Shown here: in pieces, positions 1 through 8,802 of the stretch
Numbering within the stretch: the first letter of the stretch is position 1
How the letters are laid out: every line of letters begins with the position of its first letter
Translations under genes and position numbers: made by a program
The notes under the pieces: generated by a model
Databases searched by the model: none
Seen by the model: only the letters and a program-made list of their open reading frames with translations
What the model was told of the DNA's origin: nothing
Assembly (NCBI RefSeq): GCF_900114705.1
Contig: NZ_FOTW01000018.1
Span: 107,892-171,891, forward strand
Direction of reading: 5' to 3'
Length of the DNA: 64,000 nt
Source: Rugamonas rubra
Lineage (GTDB): Bacteria; Pseudomonadota; Gammaproteobacteria; Burkholderiales; Burkholderiaceae_D

Positions 1-546
1 GGTGGCGTCCTCGGCGAAGCGCTCCATCAGGATCTGGCGGGCGCCGTCGAGCGCCGCCTTGGTGTCGGCGACGCCGGCATTGTTGCCCTCGGCGGTGGTG
101 AAGGCCTCGCGCAGGAACTTGTTGGCTTCCATATCAGGAGTCAGTTCCGGGTTGGCCAGCAGGGCGTCGGCCAGCGGCGCCAGGCCCGCCTCGATGGCGA
201 TCTGCGCCTTGGTGCGGCGTTTTTGTTTGTATGGAAGGTACAAATCCTCCAGCCGGGTCTTGTCTTCGGCGTGCATGACGGCATCTAACAACTCCGGCGT
301 CATCTTGTTCTGCTCGGTGATCGAGGCGACGATGCTGGCGCGCCGCTCCTCCAGCTCGCGCAGGTAGCGCAGGCGCTCCTCGAGCAGGCGCAGCTGGATG
401 TCGTCCAGGCCGCCGGTGGCCTCCTTGCGGTAGCGCGCGATGAAGGGCACGGTGGCGCCCTCGTCGAGCAGGGCGATGGCGGCGGCGACCTGCACCGGTT
501 TGGCGGCGAGTTCGAGGGCAAGACGTTGTTCGATTGAAGGCAACAT
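1..546 (-). CDS. tex: Tex, transcription accessory protein (N-terminal part, runs off window)
   Basis: The minus strand is open from an ATG at 546 to the window edge (182 codons) and begins MLPSIEQRLALELAAKPVQV. The stretch ending in FIARYRKEATGGLDD, at about residues 30-50, is the conserved N-terminal signature of Tex. Family members are about 770-800 residues, so roughly three quarters of the gene lies outside the window; the catalytic-like YqgF and S1 domains are not visible here. Tex is a cytoplasmic, S1-containing nucleic-acid-binding protein that affects transcription. It is divergent from the helicase gene starting at 722. Confidence 0.93.
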   Translation of the reverse strand, partial: MLPSIEQRLALELAAKPVQVAAAIALLDEGATVPFIARYRKEATGGLDDIQLRLLEERLRYLRELEERRASIVASITEQNKMTPELLDAVMHAEDKTRLEDLYLPYKQKRRTKAQIAIEAGLAPLADALLANPELTPDMEANKFLREAFTTAEGNNAGVADTKAALDGARQILMERFAEDAT

Positions 547-610
547 GGGTGGCTATCCTAAGCGGTCAAGCTCGGAATCATACGCAATCGCCGCGAATGT
601 GCCAGTCTTG

Positions 611-628
611 ACAGTCCAAAAGGACTGT
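611..628. other. Short hairpin in the tex/helicase divergent spacer
   Basis: ACAGTCC, then AAAA, then GGACTGT form a perfect 7-bp stem with a 4-nt loop between the two divergent genes. It overlaps a TTGACA hexamer at 608-613, but I find no convincing -10 at the expected distance. Its role is unknown; it could be an operator or the top of a leader hairpin. Confidence 0.3.
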
Positions 629-721
629 GCGCAGCACCGACATTGAATATTACGCAAACACGGAGCCGTCTATGGCGGATAATATTGCCTGTTGCCGTTT
701 TTGAAGCAGATTTGAACAACA

Positions 722-3700
722 ATGCGCCCTATGGATTTTACCCGCGACGACGCCCCTGAAGCTCCCGCCGTTTCCGCCCCGGCCAGCGTGCCGGCGACCC
801 AGTTGTCCTATGCGGTCGCCACCTGGCTGCAGCGGGTGGACGCGGCCGCCCATCCGAAACCCAAGCTGCCCGCCGCCGTCGAGCCCGACGCCAAGCCGGC
901 CGCCGGCCAAGGCCAGGGGCAGGCCCAGACCCAGTACCGCCTGATCTACGTGATGGCGCCCACCAGCGGCGGCCGCCACGTCGCCCTGTGCCTGTACAAG
1001 GCGCGCCTGCGCGCCAACGGCGACGTCGCCGCCGCCAGCCCGGTCAGCGAGGTGTTCTCGCTGCTGTCGGCGCCGCCCAGCTTCCTGCTGCCCGGCGACG
1101 AGGACCTGGTGCGCTTCTTCGTCGCCATGCGCAGCGGCGCCGCCTCGCAGACCGGCAGCGCCACCGAGCCGCGCGGCAAGATCGGCGCGGCCCTGCTGCA
1201 GATGCTGGCCGAGCAGGACAAGTTGCTGTGGGCGAATTCGTGGGCCGACGTCGGCAACGGCCTGGTGTATCCGCTCAAGGGCGGCGTGTTGCGCCAGGCC
1301 AACCTGGTGTGGCGCGAGGAGGGCAAGGGCCTGCGCCTGGGCTGGCAGGTCGCCGCCGCCGAGGGCGCGCGCCACCACGGCGCCGACCAGATCGACTACA
1401 TGCTGCCGACCGACCCGCCGTGGTACATCGACAACCTGTCCTGCGGCGTGCTCAACCTGAACCAAGGCGGCGCCGCCATCCCGCTGGCCGAGCTGCAGGC
1501 GCTGGTGGCGCAGGCGCCGCTGCTGACCGCCAACGACAAGGTGCGCGTGTCGCAACTGCTGCTGGCGCACGGCCTGCAACAACTGATGCCGCTGCCGCAG
1601 CCGCTGCCGCAGCGGGTGCGCCAGGACGTCGCGCCGCGCCCGGTGCTGGTGCTCGACGCCGCCATGCTGGCCGACGGCAGCGTGCAGCGCTGGCACGACT
1701 ACGCCGTGCTGTCCTACGACTACGACGGCGAGCGCGTCTCCTTCGACCCGGCGCAGCGCGTGGTGCGCCAGCGCGGCGAGGTGACCGAGATCATCGAACG
1801 CGACGCCGCCGCCGAGGCGGTGGCGCTGCAGACCTTGCAGGCGCTGGGCTTCAAGAAGCCCGCCCAGTTGCCGCTGAGCAGCGTCAAGGGCGCCCAGTTG
1901 CTGCCCAGCCAGGCCGAGTGGATACGCTTCGCCGCCGACGCCATCGCCACCTTGGCGGCGCAGGGCTGGCGCGTCGAGAAGGCGGCCAAATACCGCTACG
2001 ACCTCAGCCAGGTCGACGACTGGTACGCCGACGTCGAGGCCGACGAGGCCGACGGCGGCAACGCCTGGTTCGAGCTGGAGCTGGGCATCGTGGTCAACCA
2101 GGAGCGTGTGGCGCTGCTGCCGGTGTTGGTGCAAATGATCCGCAACGCGCCCAACGACTTCAACCCCAAGGTGCTGGCGGCGCACGGCGACGAGGACCAG
2201 ATGCTGGCCACCTTGGCCGACGGCAGCCGCGTCGCCCTGCCGTGGGCGCGCGTGCGGCCGATCCTGGCGACGCTGGGCGAGTTGTATTTCAGCGACAAGA
2301 TCAAAACCACCCTGCGCATGGCCACGCTGGACGCCGCCCGCCTCGACGAGCTGGCGCGCCAGCTCGAGCTGCGCTGGAGCGGCGCCGACGAGCTGCTGGC
2401 GATGGGCCGCCGCCTCAACCAGTTCGGCGCGGTGAAGAAGGTGGCCACGCCGGCCAGCCTGCGCGCCACGCTGCGCGACTACCAGTCCGACGGCCTGGCC
2501 TGGATGCAGTTCCTGCGCGAGTACAACCTGGCCGGCATCCTGGCCGACGACATGGGCCTGGGCAAGACGGTGCAAACCCTGGCCCACATCCTGGTGGAAA
2601 AAGAGGCGGGCCGGCTGACGGCACCGGCGCTGGTCATCGCGCCGACCAGCCTGATGGGCAACTGGCAGGACGAGGCGGCCCGCTTCGCCCCCGGCCTGCG
2701 CGTGCTGCTGCTGCAAGGCAAGGACCGGCTGGCCCAGTTCGACCAGATCGCCGAGGCCGACCTGGTGCTGACCACCTACGCGCTGCTGCCGCGCGACGAG
2801 GAGAAGCTGCGCGAGCACGACTTCCACCTGGTCATCCTCGACGAGTCGCACTACATCAAGAACACCCGCTCGAAGGCGGCGCAGAGCGCCGGCCTGCTGC
2901 GCGCGCGGCACCGCCTGTGCCTGTCCGGCACGCCGCTGGAGAACCACCTGGGCGAGCTGTGGTCGCAGTTCCACTTCCTGCTGCCCGGCCTGCTGGGCGA
3001 CGAGAAGGGCTTCAACAGCCAGTTCCGCCACCCGATCGAGCGGCAGGACGACCCGCTGCGGCGCGCCCTGTTGAACCGCCGCATCAAGCCCTTCCTGCTG
3101 CGCCGCACCAAGGACAGCGTCGCCAAGGAGCTGCCGCCCAAGACCGAGATGGTGCGCAAGGTCGAGCTGACCGGCGCCCAGCGCGACCTGTACGAGACGG
3201 TGCGCCTGGCGATGGACCAGAAGGTGCGCGAGGAGATCGACCGCAAGGGCGTGGCGCGCAGCCAGATCGTCATCCTCGAGGCGCTGCTCAAGCTGCGCCA
3301 AGTATGCTGCGACCCGCGCCTGGTCAAGTCGCTGCCGGCCAAGAAGCAGACGGCCGGCTCGGCCAAGCTGATCGACCTGATGCAGATGGTCGAGGACCTG
3401 CTCGACGAGAACCGCAAGATCCTGGTGTTCTCGCAGTTCACCAGCATGCTCGAGCTGATCGAGCAGGAGCTCGAGGAGCGCGACATCCCCTACGCCCTGT
3501 TGACCGGCGACACCAAGGACCGCAGCGCCCAAGTGGCCGCCTTCCAGCAGGGCGCCGTGCCGATCTTCCTGATCAGCCTGAAGGCCGGCGGCGTCGGCCT
3601 GAACCTGACGGCGGCCGACACGGTGATCCACTACGACCCGTGGTGGAACCCGGCGGCGGAGAACCAGGCCACCGACCGCGCCTGGCGCATCGGCCAGGAC

Positions 3701-3874
3701 AAGCCGGTGTTCGTCTACAAGCTGATCGCCAAGGGCACGCTGGAGGAAAAAATCCAGATCCTGCAACAGAAGAAGGCCGACCTGGCGCAATCCATCCTGG
3801 CCGAGGGCGAATCGCACAAGATGGCCTTGACGCAAGAGGACCTGCAGCAGATCTTTGCCCCACTGGCCGAATAG
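722..3874 (+). CDS. SNF2-family DNA-dependent ATPase/helicase (about 1050 aa)
   Basis: The last ~500 residues are a complete SNF2/RapA-type motor: Walker A ADDMGLGKT (Lys at about residue 615), motif II DESH (about 707-710), LSGTPLENHLGELW, then the C-terminal RecA lobe with FSQFTSMLELIEQ, KAGGVGLNLTAADTVIHYDP and RAWRIGQDKPVF. The first ~560 residues are family-variable and I see no named domain or SWIM zinc finger. Such proteins translocate on duplex DNA and remodel protein-DNA complexes; the specific partner is unknown. An ATG at 731 is an alternative start, and neither candidate has a strong Shine-Dalgarno sequence. A second, unrelated-length SNF2 protein is encoded at 39441-43604. Confidence 0.9.
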   Translation: MRPMDFTRDDAPEAPAVSAPASVPATQLSYAVATWLQRVDAAAHPKPKLPAAVEPDAKPAAGQGQGQAQTQYRLIYVMAPTSGGRHVALCLYKARLRANGDVAAASPVSEVFSLLSAPPSFLLPGDEDLVRFFVAMRSGAASQTGSATEPRGKIGAALLQMLAEQDKLLWANSWADVGNGLVYPLKGGVLRQANLVWREEGKGLRLGWQVAAAEGARHHGADQIDYMLPTDPPWYIDNLSCGVLNLNQGGAAIPLAELQALVAQAPLLTANDKVRVSQLLLAHGLQQLMPLPQPLPQRVRQDVAPRPVLVLDAAMLADGSVQRWHDYAVLSYDYDGERVSFDPAQRVVRQRGEVTEIIERDAAAEAVALQTLQALGFKKPAQLPLSSVKGAQLLPSQAEWIRFAADAIATLAAQGWRVEKAAKYRYDLSQVDDWYADVEADEADGGNAWFELELGIVVNQERVALLPVLVQMIRNAPNDFNPKVLAAHGDEDQMLATLADGSRVALPWARVRPILATLGELYFSDKIKTTLRMATLDAARLDELARQLELRWSGADELLAMGRRLNQFGAVKKVATPASLRATLRDYQSDGLAWMQFLREYNLAGILADDMGLGKTVQTLAHILVEKEAGRLTAPALVIAPTSLMGNWQDEAARFAPGLRVLLLQGKDRLAQFDQIAEADLVLTTYALLPRDEEKLREHDFHLVILDESHYIKNTRSKAAQSAGLLRARHRLCLSGTPLENHLGELWSQFHFLLPGLLGDEKGFNSQFRHPIERQDDPLRRALLNRRIKPFLLRRTKDSVAKELPPKTEMVRKVELTGAQRDLYETVRLAMDQKVREEIDRKGVARSQIVILEALLKLRQVCCDPRLVKSLPAKKQTAGSAKLIDLMQMVEDLLDENRKILVFSQFTSMLELIEQELEERDIPYALLTGDTKDRSAQVAAFQQGAVPIFLISLKAGGVGLNLTAADTVIHYDPWWNPAAENQATDRAWRIGQDKPVFVYKLIAKGTLEEKIQILQQKKADLAQSILAEGESHKMALTQEDLQQIFAPLAE

Positions 3875-3914
3875 CCCGTCTATACTGGGGACCGGATAGT
3901 TTCCGATACTCAAA

Positions 3915-5117
3915 ATGTTCGAATCGACAACGCCCACCGATCCCCAGCTCGCCGCCGAGCTGAGCAGCGCCCGCCAGGAGGTGGAGCGGCTGCGCCTGCT
4001 GTTGGCGCACACCAGCGAGATCAGCTGGATGGTCGACCTGGCCGGGCCGGTCGGCCCGCGCCTGAGCTACCTCAGTCCCGCCGCCTGCCGCCTGTTCGGC
4101 TTCGCCGCCGAGGCGGGCCACGAACATGACAACCCCCACATGCAACAACTGGCCGCCACGCTGCTGGCCGGACTGCCGGCCCGCCTGGTGCGCCTGGCCG
4201 CCGGCGACCAGAGCCGGCGCCGCCTGCTGCGCGAGGCCGAGCTGGCGCGCGCCGACGGCGTGGTGCTGGCGGTGGAGATCGAGTCCACCGTGCTCGACGG
4301 TGCCGCAGGCCGCCCCTCCACCCTGCTCGGCGTGCTGCGCGACATCGGCCCGCGCCGCGAGCAGCTCGTCCAGCAAAAGAAATTCGCCTCGATGCTGTCG
4401 CACGAGTTCCGCACGCCGCTGGCCACCATCGACGGCGCCATCCAGCGTCTGGAGATGACCGGCAGCCACCACGACGAGGCCACCCGCAAGCGCTACCGCA
4501 AGATCGGCGAGGCGGTCGACCGCCTGCTGGCCATGCTCGACGACTACCTGTCGCCCGAGCGCATGGCCAGCATCGGCCGCCAGCGCCAGGCCGACGAGAT
4601 CGCCCCGGCCGAGCTGCTCGAGGCCGTCGCGGCGGCCGGCCGCAAGCGCCGCCTGCAGCTGACGGCGCGCAGCGTCGAGCTGCCGGCGCGGCTGCGCTGC
4701 GACCCGAACGGCATGCGCCTGTGCCTCGACATCCTGCTCGACAACGCCATCAAGTACACGCCGGACGGCAGCGCCATCGAACTGCTAGGCAAAAAAGCAA
4801 CGGAGGGCGGCATCGAGTTCCTGGTGCGCGACCACGGCGCCGGCCTGCCCGCCGACGAGCTGGCGCGCGTCTTCGACAAGTCCTTCCGTGGAAGTAACGC
4901 AGCAGCCGTACCGGGTTCCGGCCTGGGCCTGTACATGGCGCGCGCCGTGGTGGAGGTCCACGGCGGTAGCCTCAGCGCAAGAAATGTTTCTGAAAGCGGC
5001 ACTGAATTTCGGATTTGGCTGCCGATAGCTGCTGTTGCCGGGAAAAGCCTTGCGCCGGACGATTGCAGCAGTGATAATTCCCAGACGCAAACTGACTATG
5101 CCAGAGGGCGGAACTGA
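3915..5117 (+). CDS. PAS-type sensor histidine kinase
   Basis: A 400-residue protein with no hydrophobic segment, so predicted cytosolic. Residues 1-40 are a short coiled coil, and about 30-150 resemble a PAS sensor (EISWMVDLAG...LSPAACRLFGF). The HisKA dimerisation helix carries SHEFRTPLA with the phospho-accepting His at about residue 163. The ATPase domain has an N box (LDILLDNAIKYT) and G boxes (DHGAGLP, GSGLGLYMA). It autophosphorylates and most likely passes phosphate to the response regulator whose ATG lies 37 nt after this stop. The ligand is unknown; a PAS core without recognisable cofactor residues could be redox- or ligand-sensing. Confidence 0.9.
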   Translation: MFESTTPTDPQLAAELSSARQEVERLRLLLAHTSEISWMVDLAGPVGPRLSYLSPAACRLFGFAAEAGHEHDNPHMQQLAATLLAGLPARLVRLAAGDQSRRRLLREAELARADGVVLAVEIESTVLDGAAGRPSTLLGVLRDIGPRREQLVQQKKFASMLSHEFRTPLATIDGAIQRLEMTGSHHDEATRKRYRKIGEAVDRLLAMLDDYLSPERMASIGRQRQADEIAPAELLEAVAAAGRKRRLQLTARSVELPARLRCDPNGMRLCLDILLDNAIKYTPDGSAIELLGKKATEGGIEFLVRDHGAGLPADELARVFDKSFRGSNAAAVPGSGLGLYMARAVVEVHGGSLSARNVSESGTEFRIWLPIAAVAGKSLAPDDCSSDNSQTQTDYARGRN

Positions 5118-5154
5118 GCACGCTTGCTCAATAATCAAAACGAATGGCGCATCA

Positions 5155-5835
5155 ATGACGCAAATACTCATCGTGGAAGACAATCTGGACTACGCCGAAG
5201 AAATGGCCGAGTTCTTGACTGAGCTGGAACACGAAGTGCACATCACCAACAACGCCAGCGATATGTGGTCCGCGTTGAGCCAGGGGAATGTCGGCGTGGT
5301 GGTGCTGGACCTGGGTTTGCCCGACGAGGACGGCTTCAACGTCATCCCCCGCATGCGCCAGCTATATCCGCAGATCGGCCTGCTGGTGCTGACCGGCCGG
5401 GTCGCCTTCGACAACCGCATCCTCGGCCTGCGCCTGGGCGCCGACCACTACCTGACCAAGCCGATCAAGTTCCCCGAGCTGGCCGCCCACATCGAGGCGC
5501 TCGACCGCCGCGTCGGCCCGCAGGACCCGGTGCCGTTGCCCAGCAAGTGGACGCTGAAGGTCAGCGCCCGCCAGCTCGAGCTGCAGGGCATGGCGATCAC
5601 GCTGACAGAAAAGGAATGCAACTTCCTCCACTTGCTGACCATTAACACCCGGCCCGTGCCGCGCCAGGTCATCGTGGCCGGCATCGGCGGCGACGATCCG
5701 GACGCCGGCCGCCGCGTCGACATGCTGGTGTATCGTTTACGCAAAAAAGCCCGCACCGGCCTCGGCCAGGACCTGCCGCTGCGCAGCGCCTACGGCGAAG
5801 GCTACTCCCTCTCTGCCAGCTTCAACCTCTCGTAA
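5155..5835 (+). CDS. Two-component response regulator, REC plus winged-helix output
   Basis: Starting at the ATG at 5155 gives a 226-residue protein beginning MTQILIVEDNLDYAEEM, a standard receiver start; the reading frame is open further upstream, but the extra residues do not fit the fold. Receiver residues are visible: acidic pair E8/D9, phospho-acceptor D52 in VVVLDLGLP, and K102 in LTKPIKF. The C-terminal ~100 residues (LTEKECNFLHLL...VDMLVYRLRKKA) match an OmpR/PhoB-like DNA-binding domain. It presumably acts as a transcription factor controlled by the kinase just upstream, in the same operon. Confidence 0.9.
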   Translation: MTQILIVEDNLDYAEEMAEFLTELEHEVHITNNASDMWSALSQGNVGVVVLDLGLPDEDGFNVIPRMRQLYPQIGLLVLTGRVAFDNRILGLRLGADHYLTKPIKFPELAAHIEALDRRVGPQDPVPLPSKWTLKVSARQLELQGMAITLTEKECNFLHLLTINTRPVPRQVIVAGIGGDDPDAGRRVDMLVYRLRKKARTGLGQDLPLRSAYGEGYSLSASFNLS

Positions 5836-6020
5836 ACCTTTCGACAAGCTTGCTTGATGCTTCTGCCAAGCTTGCATTTCGCTTTGCCGAAATGAATTCT
5901 CCGGTGGTGGGAATGTGAGAGTTTCCCCATGCAATCCGTGACGTAGTATGAACTTTCCAAGCGCCAATTAAGTGTCTACATTTGACATCGCGGCGCTCGT
6001 CAGTCTCAGGGAGAGCTCGT

Positions 6021-7727
6021 ATGAAATTTGCAGATTTGAAGATCGGTATGCGTTTGGGTGGCGGTTTCGGCCTGGTCATGTTGCTGATGGTGGCGATGGC
6101 GGCGGCCGGCATCTGGCGCCTGCAGGCGGTCGGCCAACTGAGCGAGGAGATGGTCGGCAGCGCCATGCTGAAGGAGCGCCTGACCGCCGAATGGCACAAC
6201 CTCATCAGCGTCAGCGGCGTGCGCGTGATCGCCTACGCCAAGAACGCCGAGCAGGCCGAATCGAAGGCCGAGAGCGACAAGGCGGCCGCCACCCGCGCCC
6301 GCGTCAACGAGATCCAGAAGCAGCTCGAACCGATGCTGGTCAGCGAGCAGGAGAAGACCCTGCTGGAGGCCGTGTCCGCCGTGCGCAAGCAATACGCCGC
6401 CACGCGCGACCAGGTGTTCAAGCTGAAGAAGGGCGGCGACATCGACGGCACGCGCAAGCTGGTCGACGACAAGCTCGAACCGCAGTTCATCGCCTATCTG
6501 GCCAACGTCGAAAAGATCGGCCAGTACGAGGCCGGCGTCGGCCGCGCCCTGGCCGCACAGGTGCAGGAGCAATACCACCAGGGCCAGACCTTCCTGCTGG
6601 CGCTGGCCGGCGGCGCCCTGCTGCTCGGCTCCTGGTTCGCCTACGTCATCACCCACTCGATCACCGCGCCGCTGCACAAGGCGGTGAAGATCGCCCAGAC
6701 CGTCGCCGCCGGCGACCTCAGTAGCAACATCGACGTGCGCAGCCGCGACGAGGCCGGCATGCTGCTGCAAGCCTTGAAGGAGATGAACGCCAGCCTGGTC
6801 AGCATCGTCGGCCAGGTGCGTGGCGGCACCGACACCATCGCCACCGCCTCCAGCCAGATCGCCAGCGGCAACCTCGACCTGTCCTCGCGCACCGAGCAGC
6901 AGGCCAGCTCGCTGCAGCAGACCGCCTCGTCGATGGAGCAGCTGACCGCCACCGTCAAACAGAACGGCGACAACTCGCGCCAGGCCCACACGCTGGCGCT
7001 GACCGCCTCCGAGGTGGCGCTCAAGGGCGGCGCCGTGGTCAACCAGGTGGTCGACACGATGGGCATGATCAACGAGTCGGCGCACAAGATCGTCGACATC
7101 ATCACCGTCATCGACGGCATTGCCTTCCAGACGAATATCCTGGCCTTGAACGCCGCCGTCGAGGCGGCCCGCGCCGGCGAGCAGGGCCGGGGCTTCGCCG
7201 TGGTCGCCAGCGAGGTGCGCAACCTGGCCCAGCGCAGTGCCGCCGCCGCCAAGGAGATCAAGACCCTGATCGGCGACTCGGTCGACAAGGTCGAGCTGGG
7301 CGCCCGCCTGGTCGAGCAGGCCGGCACGACGATGAAGGAGATCGTCGTCCACGTGCGCCACGTGACCGACATCATCGGCGACATCACCACCGCCAGCACC
7401 GAGCAGACCGTCGGCATCGAGCAGATCAACCAGGCCATCGCCCAGATGGACCAGGTGACCCAGCAGAACGCCGCCCTGGTCGAGGAGGCGGCGGCCGCCG
7501 CCGCCCAGCTGCAGGAGCAGAGCTTCGCGCTGGCCGAGGTGGTCAGCGTGTTCCAGCTGAGCGGCAACCGGACGACGCGGCCGAGCGCGCCGGCCCTCGC
7601 CGCGCCGCCTGTGCGGCTGGCCGTGGCGCGCCCGCAAGCGGCGCGCAAGCCGGCCGGCAAGGCCTTGGCGGTCAGCCAAACGGCCAGAAGCGCCGCCGCC
7701 AAGGCGCCGGAGTGGGAGGAGTTTTGA
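6021..7727 (+). CDS. Methyl-accepting chemotaxis protein with CheR/CheB tether
   Basis: The start at 6021 follows AGGGAGAG at good spacing and gives 568 residues (MKFADLKIGMRLGGGF). The first transmembrane helix is at about 12-35. A periplasmic four-helix-bundle sensor follows (about 36-190), then a second helix near 190-210, a HAMP domain, and a long cytoplasmic signalling hairpin whose tip includes IAFQTNILALNAAVEAARAG. The C-terminus is a low-complexity Ala/Arg/Lys linker ending in EWEEF. Terminal pentapeptides of the form x-W-x-x-F recruit CheR and CheB, so this is probably a high-abundance, adaptation-competent receptor. The ligand is unknown. No che genes are adjacent. Confidence 0.93.
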   Translation: MKFADLKIGMRLGGGFGLVMLLMVAMAAAGIWRLQAVGQLSEEMVGSAMLKERLTAEWHNLISVSGVRVIAYAKNAEQAESKAESDKAAATRARVNEIQKQLEPMLVSEQEKTLLEAVSAVRKQYAATRDQVFKLKKGGDIDGTRKLVDDKLEPQFIAYLANVEKIGQYEAGVGRALAAQVQEQYHQGQTFLLALAGGALLLGSWFAYVITHSITAPLHKAVKIAQTVAAGDLSSNIDVRSRDEAGMLLQALKEMNASLVSIVGQVRGGTDTIATASSQIASGNLDLSSRTEQQASSLQQTASSMEQLTATVKQNGDNSRQAHTLALTASEVALKGGAVVNQVVDTMGMINESAHKIVDIITVIDGIAFQTNILALNAAVEAARAGEQGRGFAVVASEVRNLAQRSAAAAKEIKTLIGDSVDKVELGARLVEQAGTTMKEIVVHVRHVTDIIGDITTASTEQTVGIEQINQAIAQMDQVTQQNAALVEEAAAAAAQLQEQSFALAEVVSVFQLSGNRTTRPSAPALAAPPVRLAVARPQAARKPAGKALAVSQTARSAAAKAPEWEEF

Positions 7728-7868
7728 CGCTGGCTAAAATGGAACAGCGCGGATTCTCCGCTTGGGCGCGAGGGTCTGTGCTGCCACCAGCTTGCCAATC
7801 AATTGCTACAGATGGATGGCGCATCGTCCATATTCATCTGGCCGGCTCTACGTCGCCGGGGAAACCGC

Positions 7869-8801
7869 TCAGTCGGCTTTGGCTTCAGCCTCGATACGCG
7901 CGCGAATGCCGGTGACGATCTCAGTCACCAGACCCGCGACGTCGCGCTGTTCACGGACACGATGGTCTTCATCGTCGGGGGCCAATCCAAGCAGGAACTG
8001 AGCTGCCGCGACTGATCCATTGCGCTCATAGCCTTCCACACCGTCGCCGTCACAAAAACGACTCTCAAGCCGGTCAAGGGCATCCAAAATCGCGTCAGTG
8101 TGCTTCCCGGTCCGGTAGCGTGCGACGACCTCGTCGACGATTTGCGCGGGCTTGCCGGCATACCTCAATACATGGACAAGGTCGCCGGCATCCTTGTTTT
8201 CCCCTCGCTGGTCGAACGAAATCGCTTTAAGTACAATGAAGGCCGTTGCGTCCGCGTGGCGAATCACCTCGGTCGAGATACCGCTGCCGCCGAGTAGTTT
8301 GGCCGTGACCTTTTTTTCCCGATACCATTCGTGCACCACGTTGGCGTGCCGGATGCCCAGCGCCGAAACCTTCTCATCCTCGATCGAAACGGGTTTCCCC
8401 TCCTGCGACTCGTCCACCGCGTTGTGCAGGAAATCCACCACGACGGTGATATGTTCGGCGGCCTTGCATTCCCATTGCCAGCCGCTCGGGGATTGTGTAC
8501 CTGGTCTCTGATGGCGTACGAAGCCACGGGCTTTTAGCTGATCGGCCAGCGAGGCGTAGCCCTCGCCCTCGGCGATAACTTTCAGGTTGAAAACGATATC
8601 GACATCGGTCGTCCCGGCATGAGCCGGCACGTCCGGCGGAGACTCTGGCGTGAGATAGCGCGGCACCAGGCCACCCACAAGACGGACCGAGTCCTTCAGC
8701 GTTCCAAGGGCGTTGAGCAGGGTCACCAATACTCGTTCACACGCATCCGTTTGCGCGGTATTGTAGCCATCGGCTGTTTTTGGTTTGGCTACAGTGGCCA
8801 T
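7869..8801 (-). CDS. AbiEii-like nucleotidyltransferase (putative type IV toxin component)
   Basis: A 310-residue protein with a minimal nucleotidyltransferase signature: LVGGLVPRYL (Gly43-Gly44), then TTDVDIVF with D66 and D68 as the likely metal-binding pair, followed by a third strand containing ITVVVDF. This resembles the AbiEii/AbiGii toxin family, in which the enzyme transfers nucleotides to tRNA or other RNA and blocks translation; that activity is family knowledge and is not shown here. The ATG lies one base after the stop of the partner gene at 8803, so the two are almost certainly translated together in the canonical antitoxin-then-toxin order. Base composition is lower in GC than the flanking core genes, suggesting acquisition. 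Confidence 0.68.
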   Translation of the reverse strand: MATVAKPKTADGYNTAQTDACERVLVTLLNALGTLKDSVRLVGGLVPRYLTPESPPDVPAHAGTTDVDIVFNLKVIAEGEGYASLADQLKARGFVRHQRPGTQSPSGWQWECKAAEHITVVVDFLHNAVDESQEGKPVSIEDEKVSALGIRHANVVHEWYREKKVTAKLLGGSGISTEVIRHADATAFIVLKAISFDQRGENKDAGDLVHVLRYAGKPAQIVDEVVARYRTGKHTDAILDALDRLESRFCDGDGVEGYERNGSVAAAQFLLGLAPDDEDHRVREQRDVAGLVTEIVTGIRARIEAEAKAD

Positions 8802-8802
8802 A

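Noticed and set aside
650..4012. 1120-residue minus-strand open frame opposite the SNF2 gene
   Set aside because: It is a compositional shadow: Leu/Gln/Val/Arg-rich with no domain, fully opposite a motif-rich gene in a high-GC genome where antisense frames stay open.
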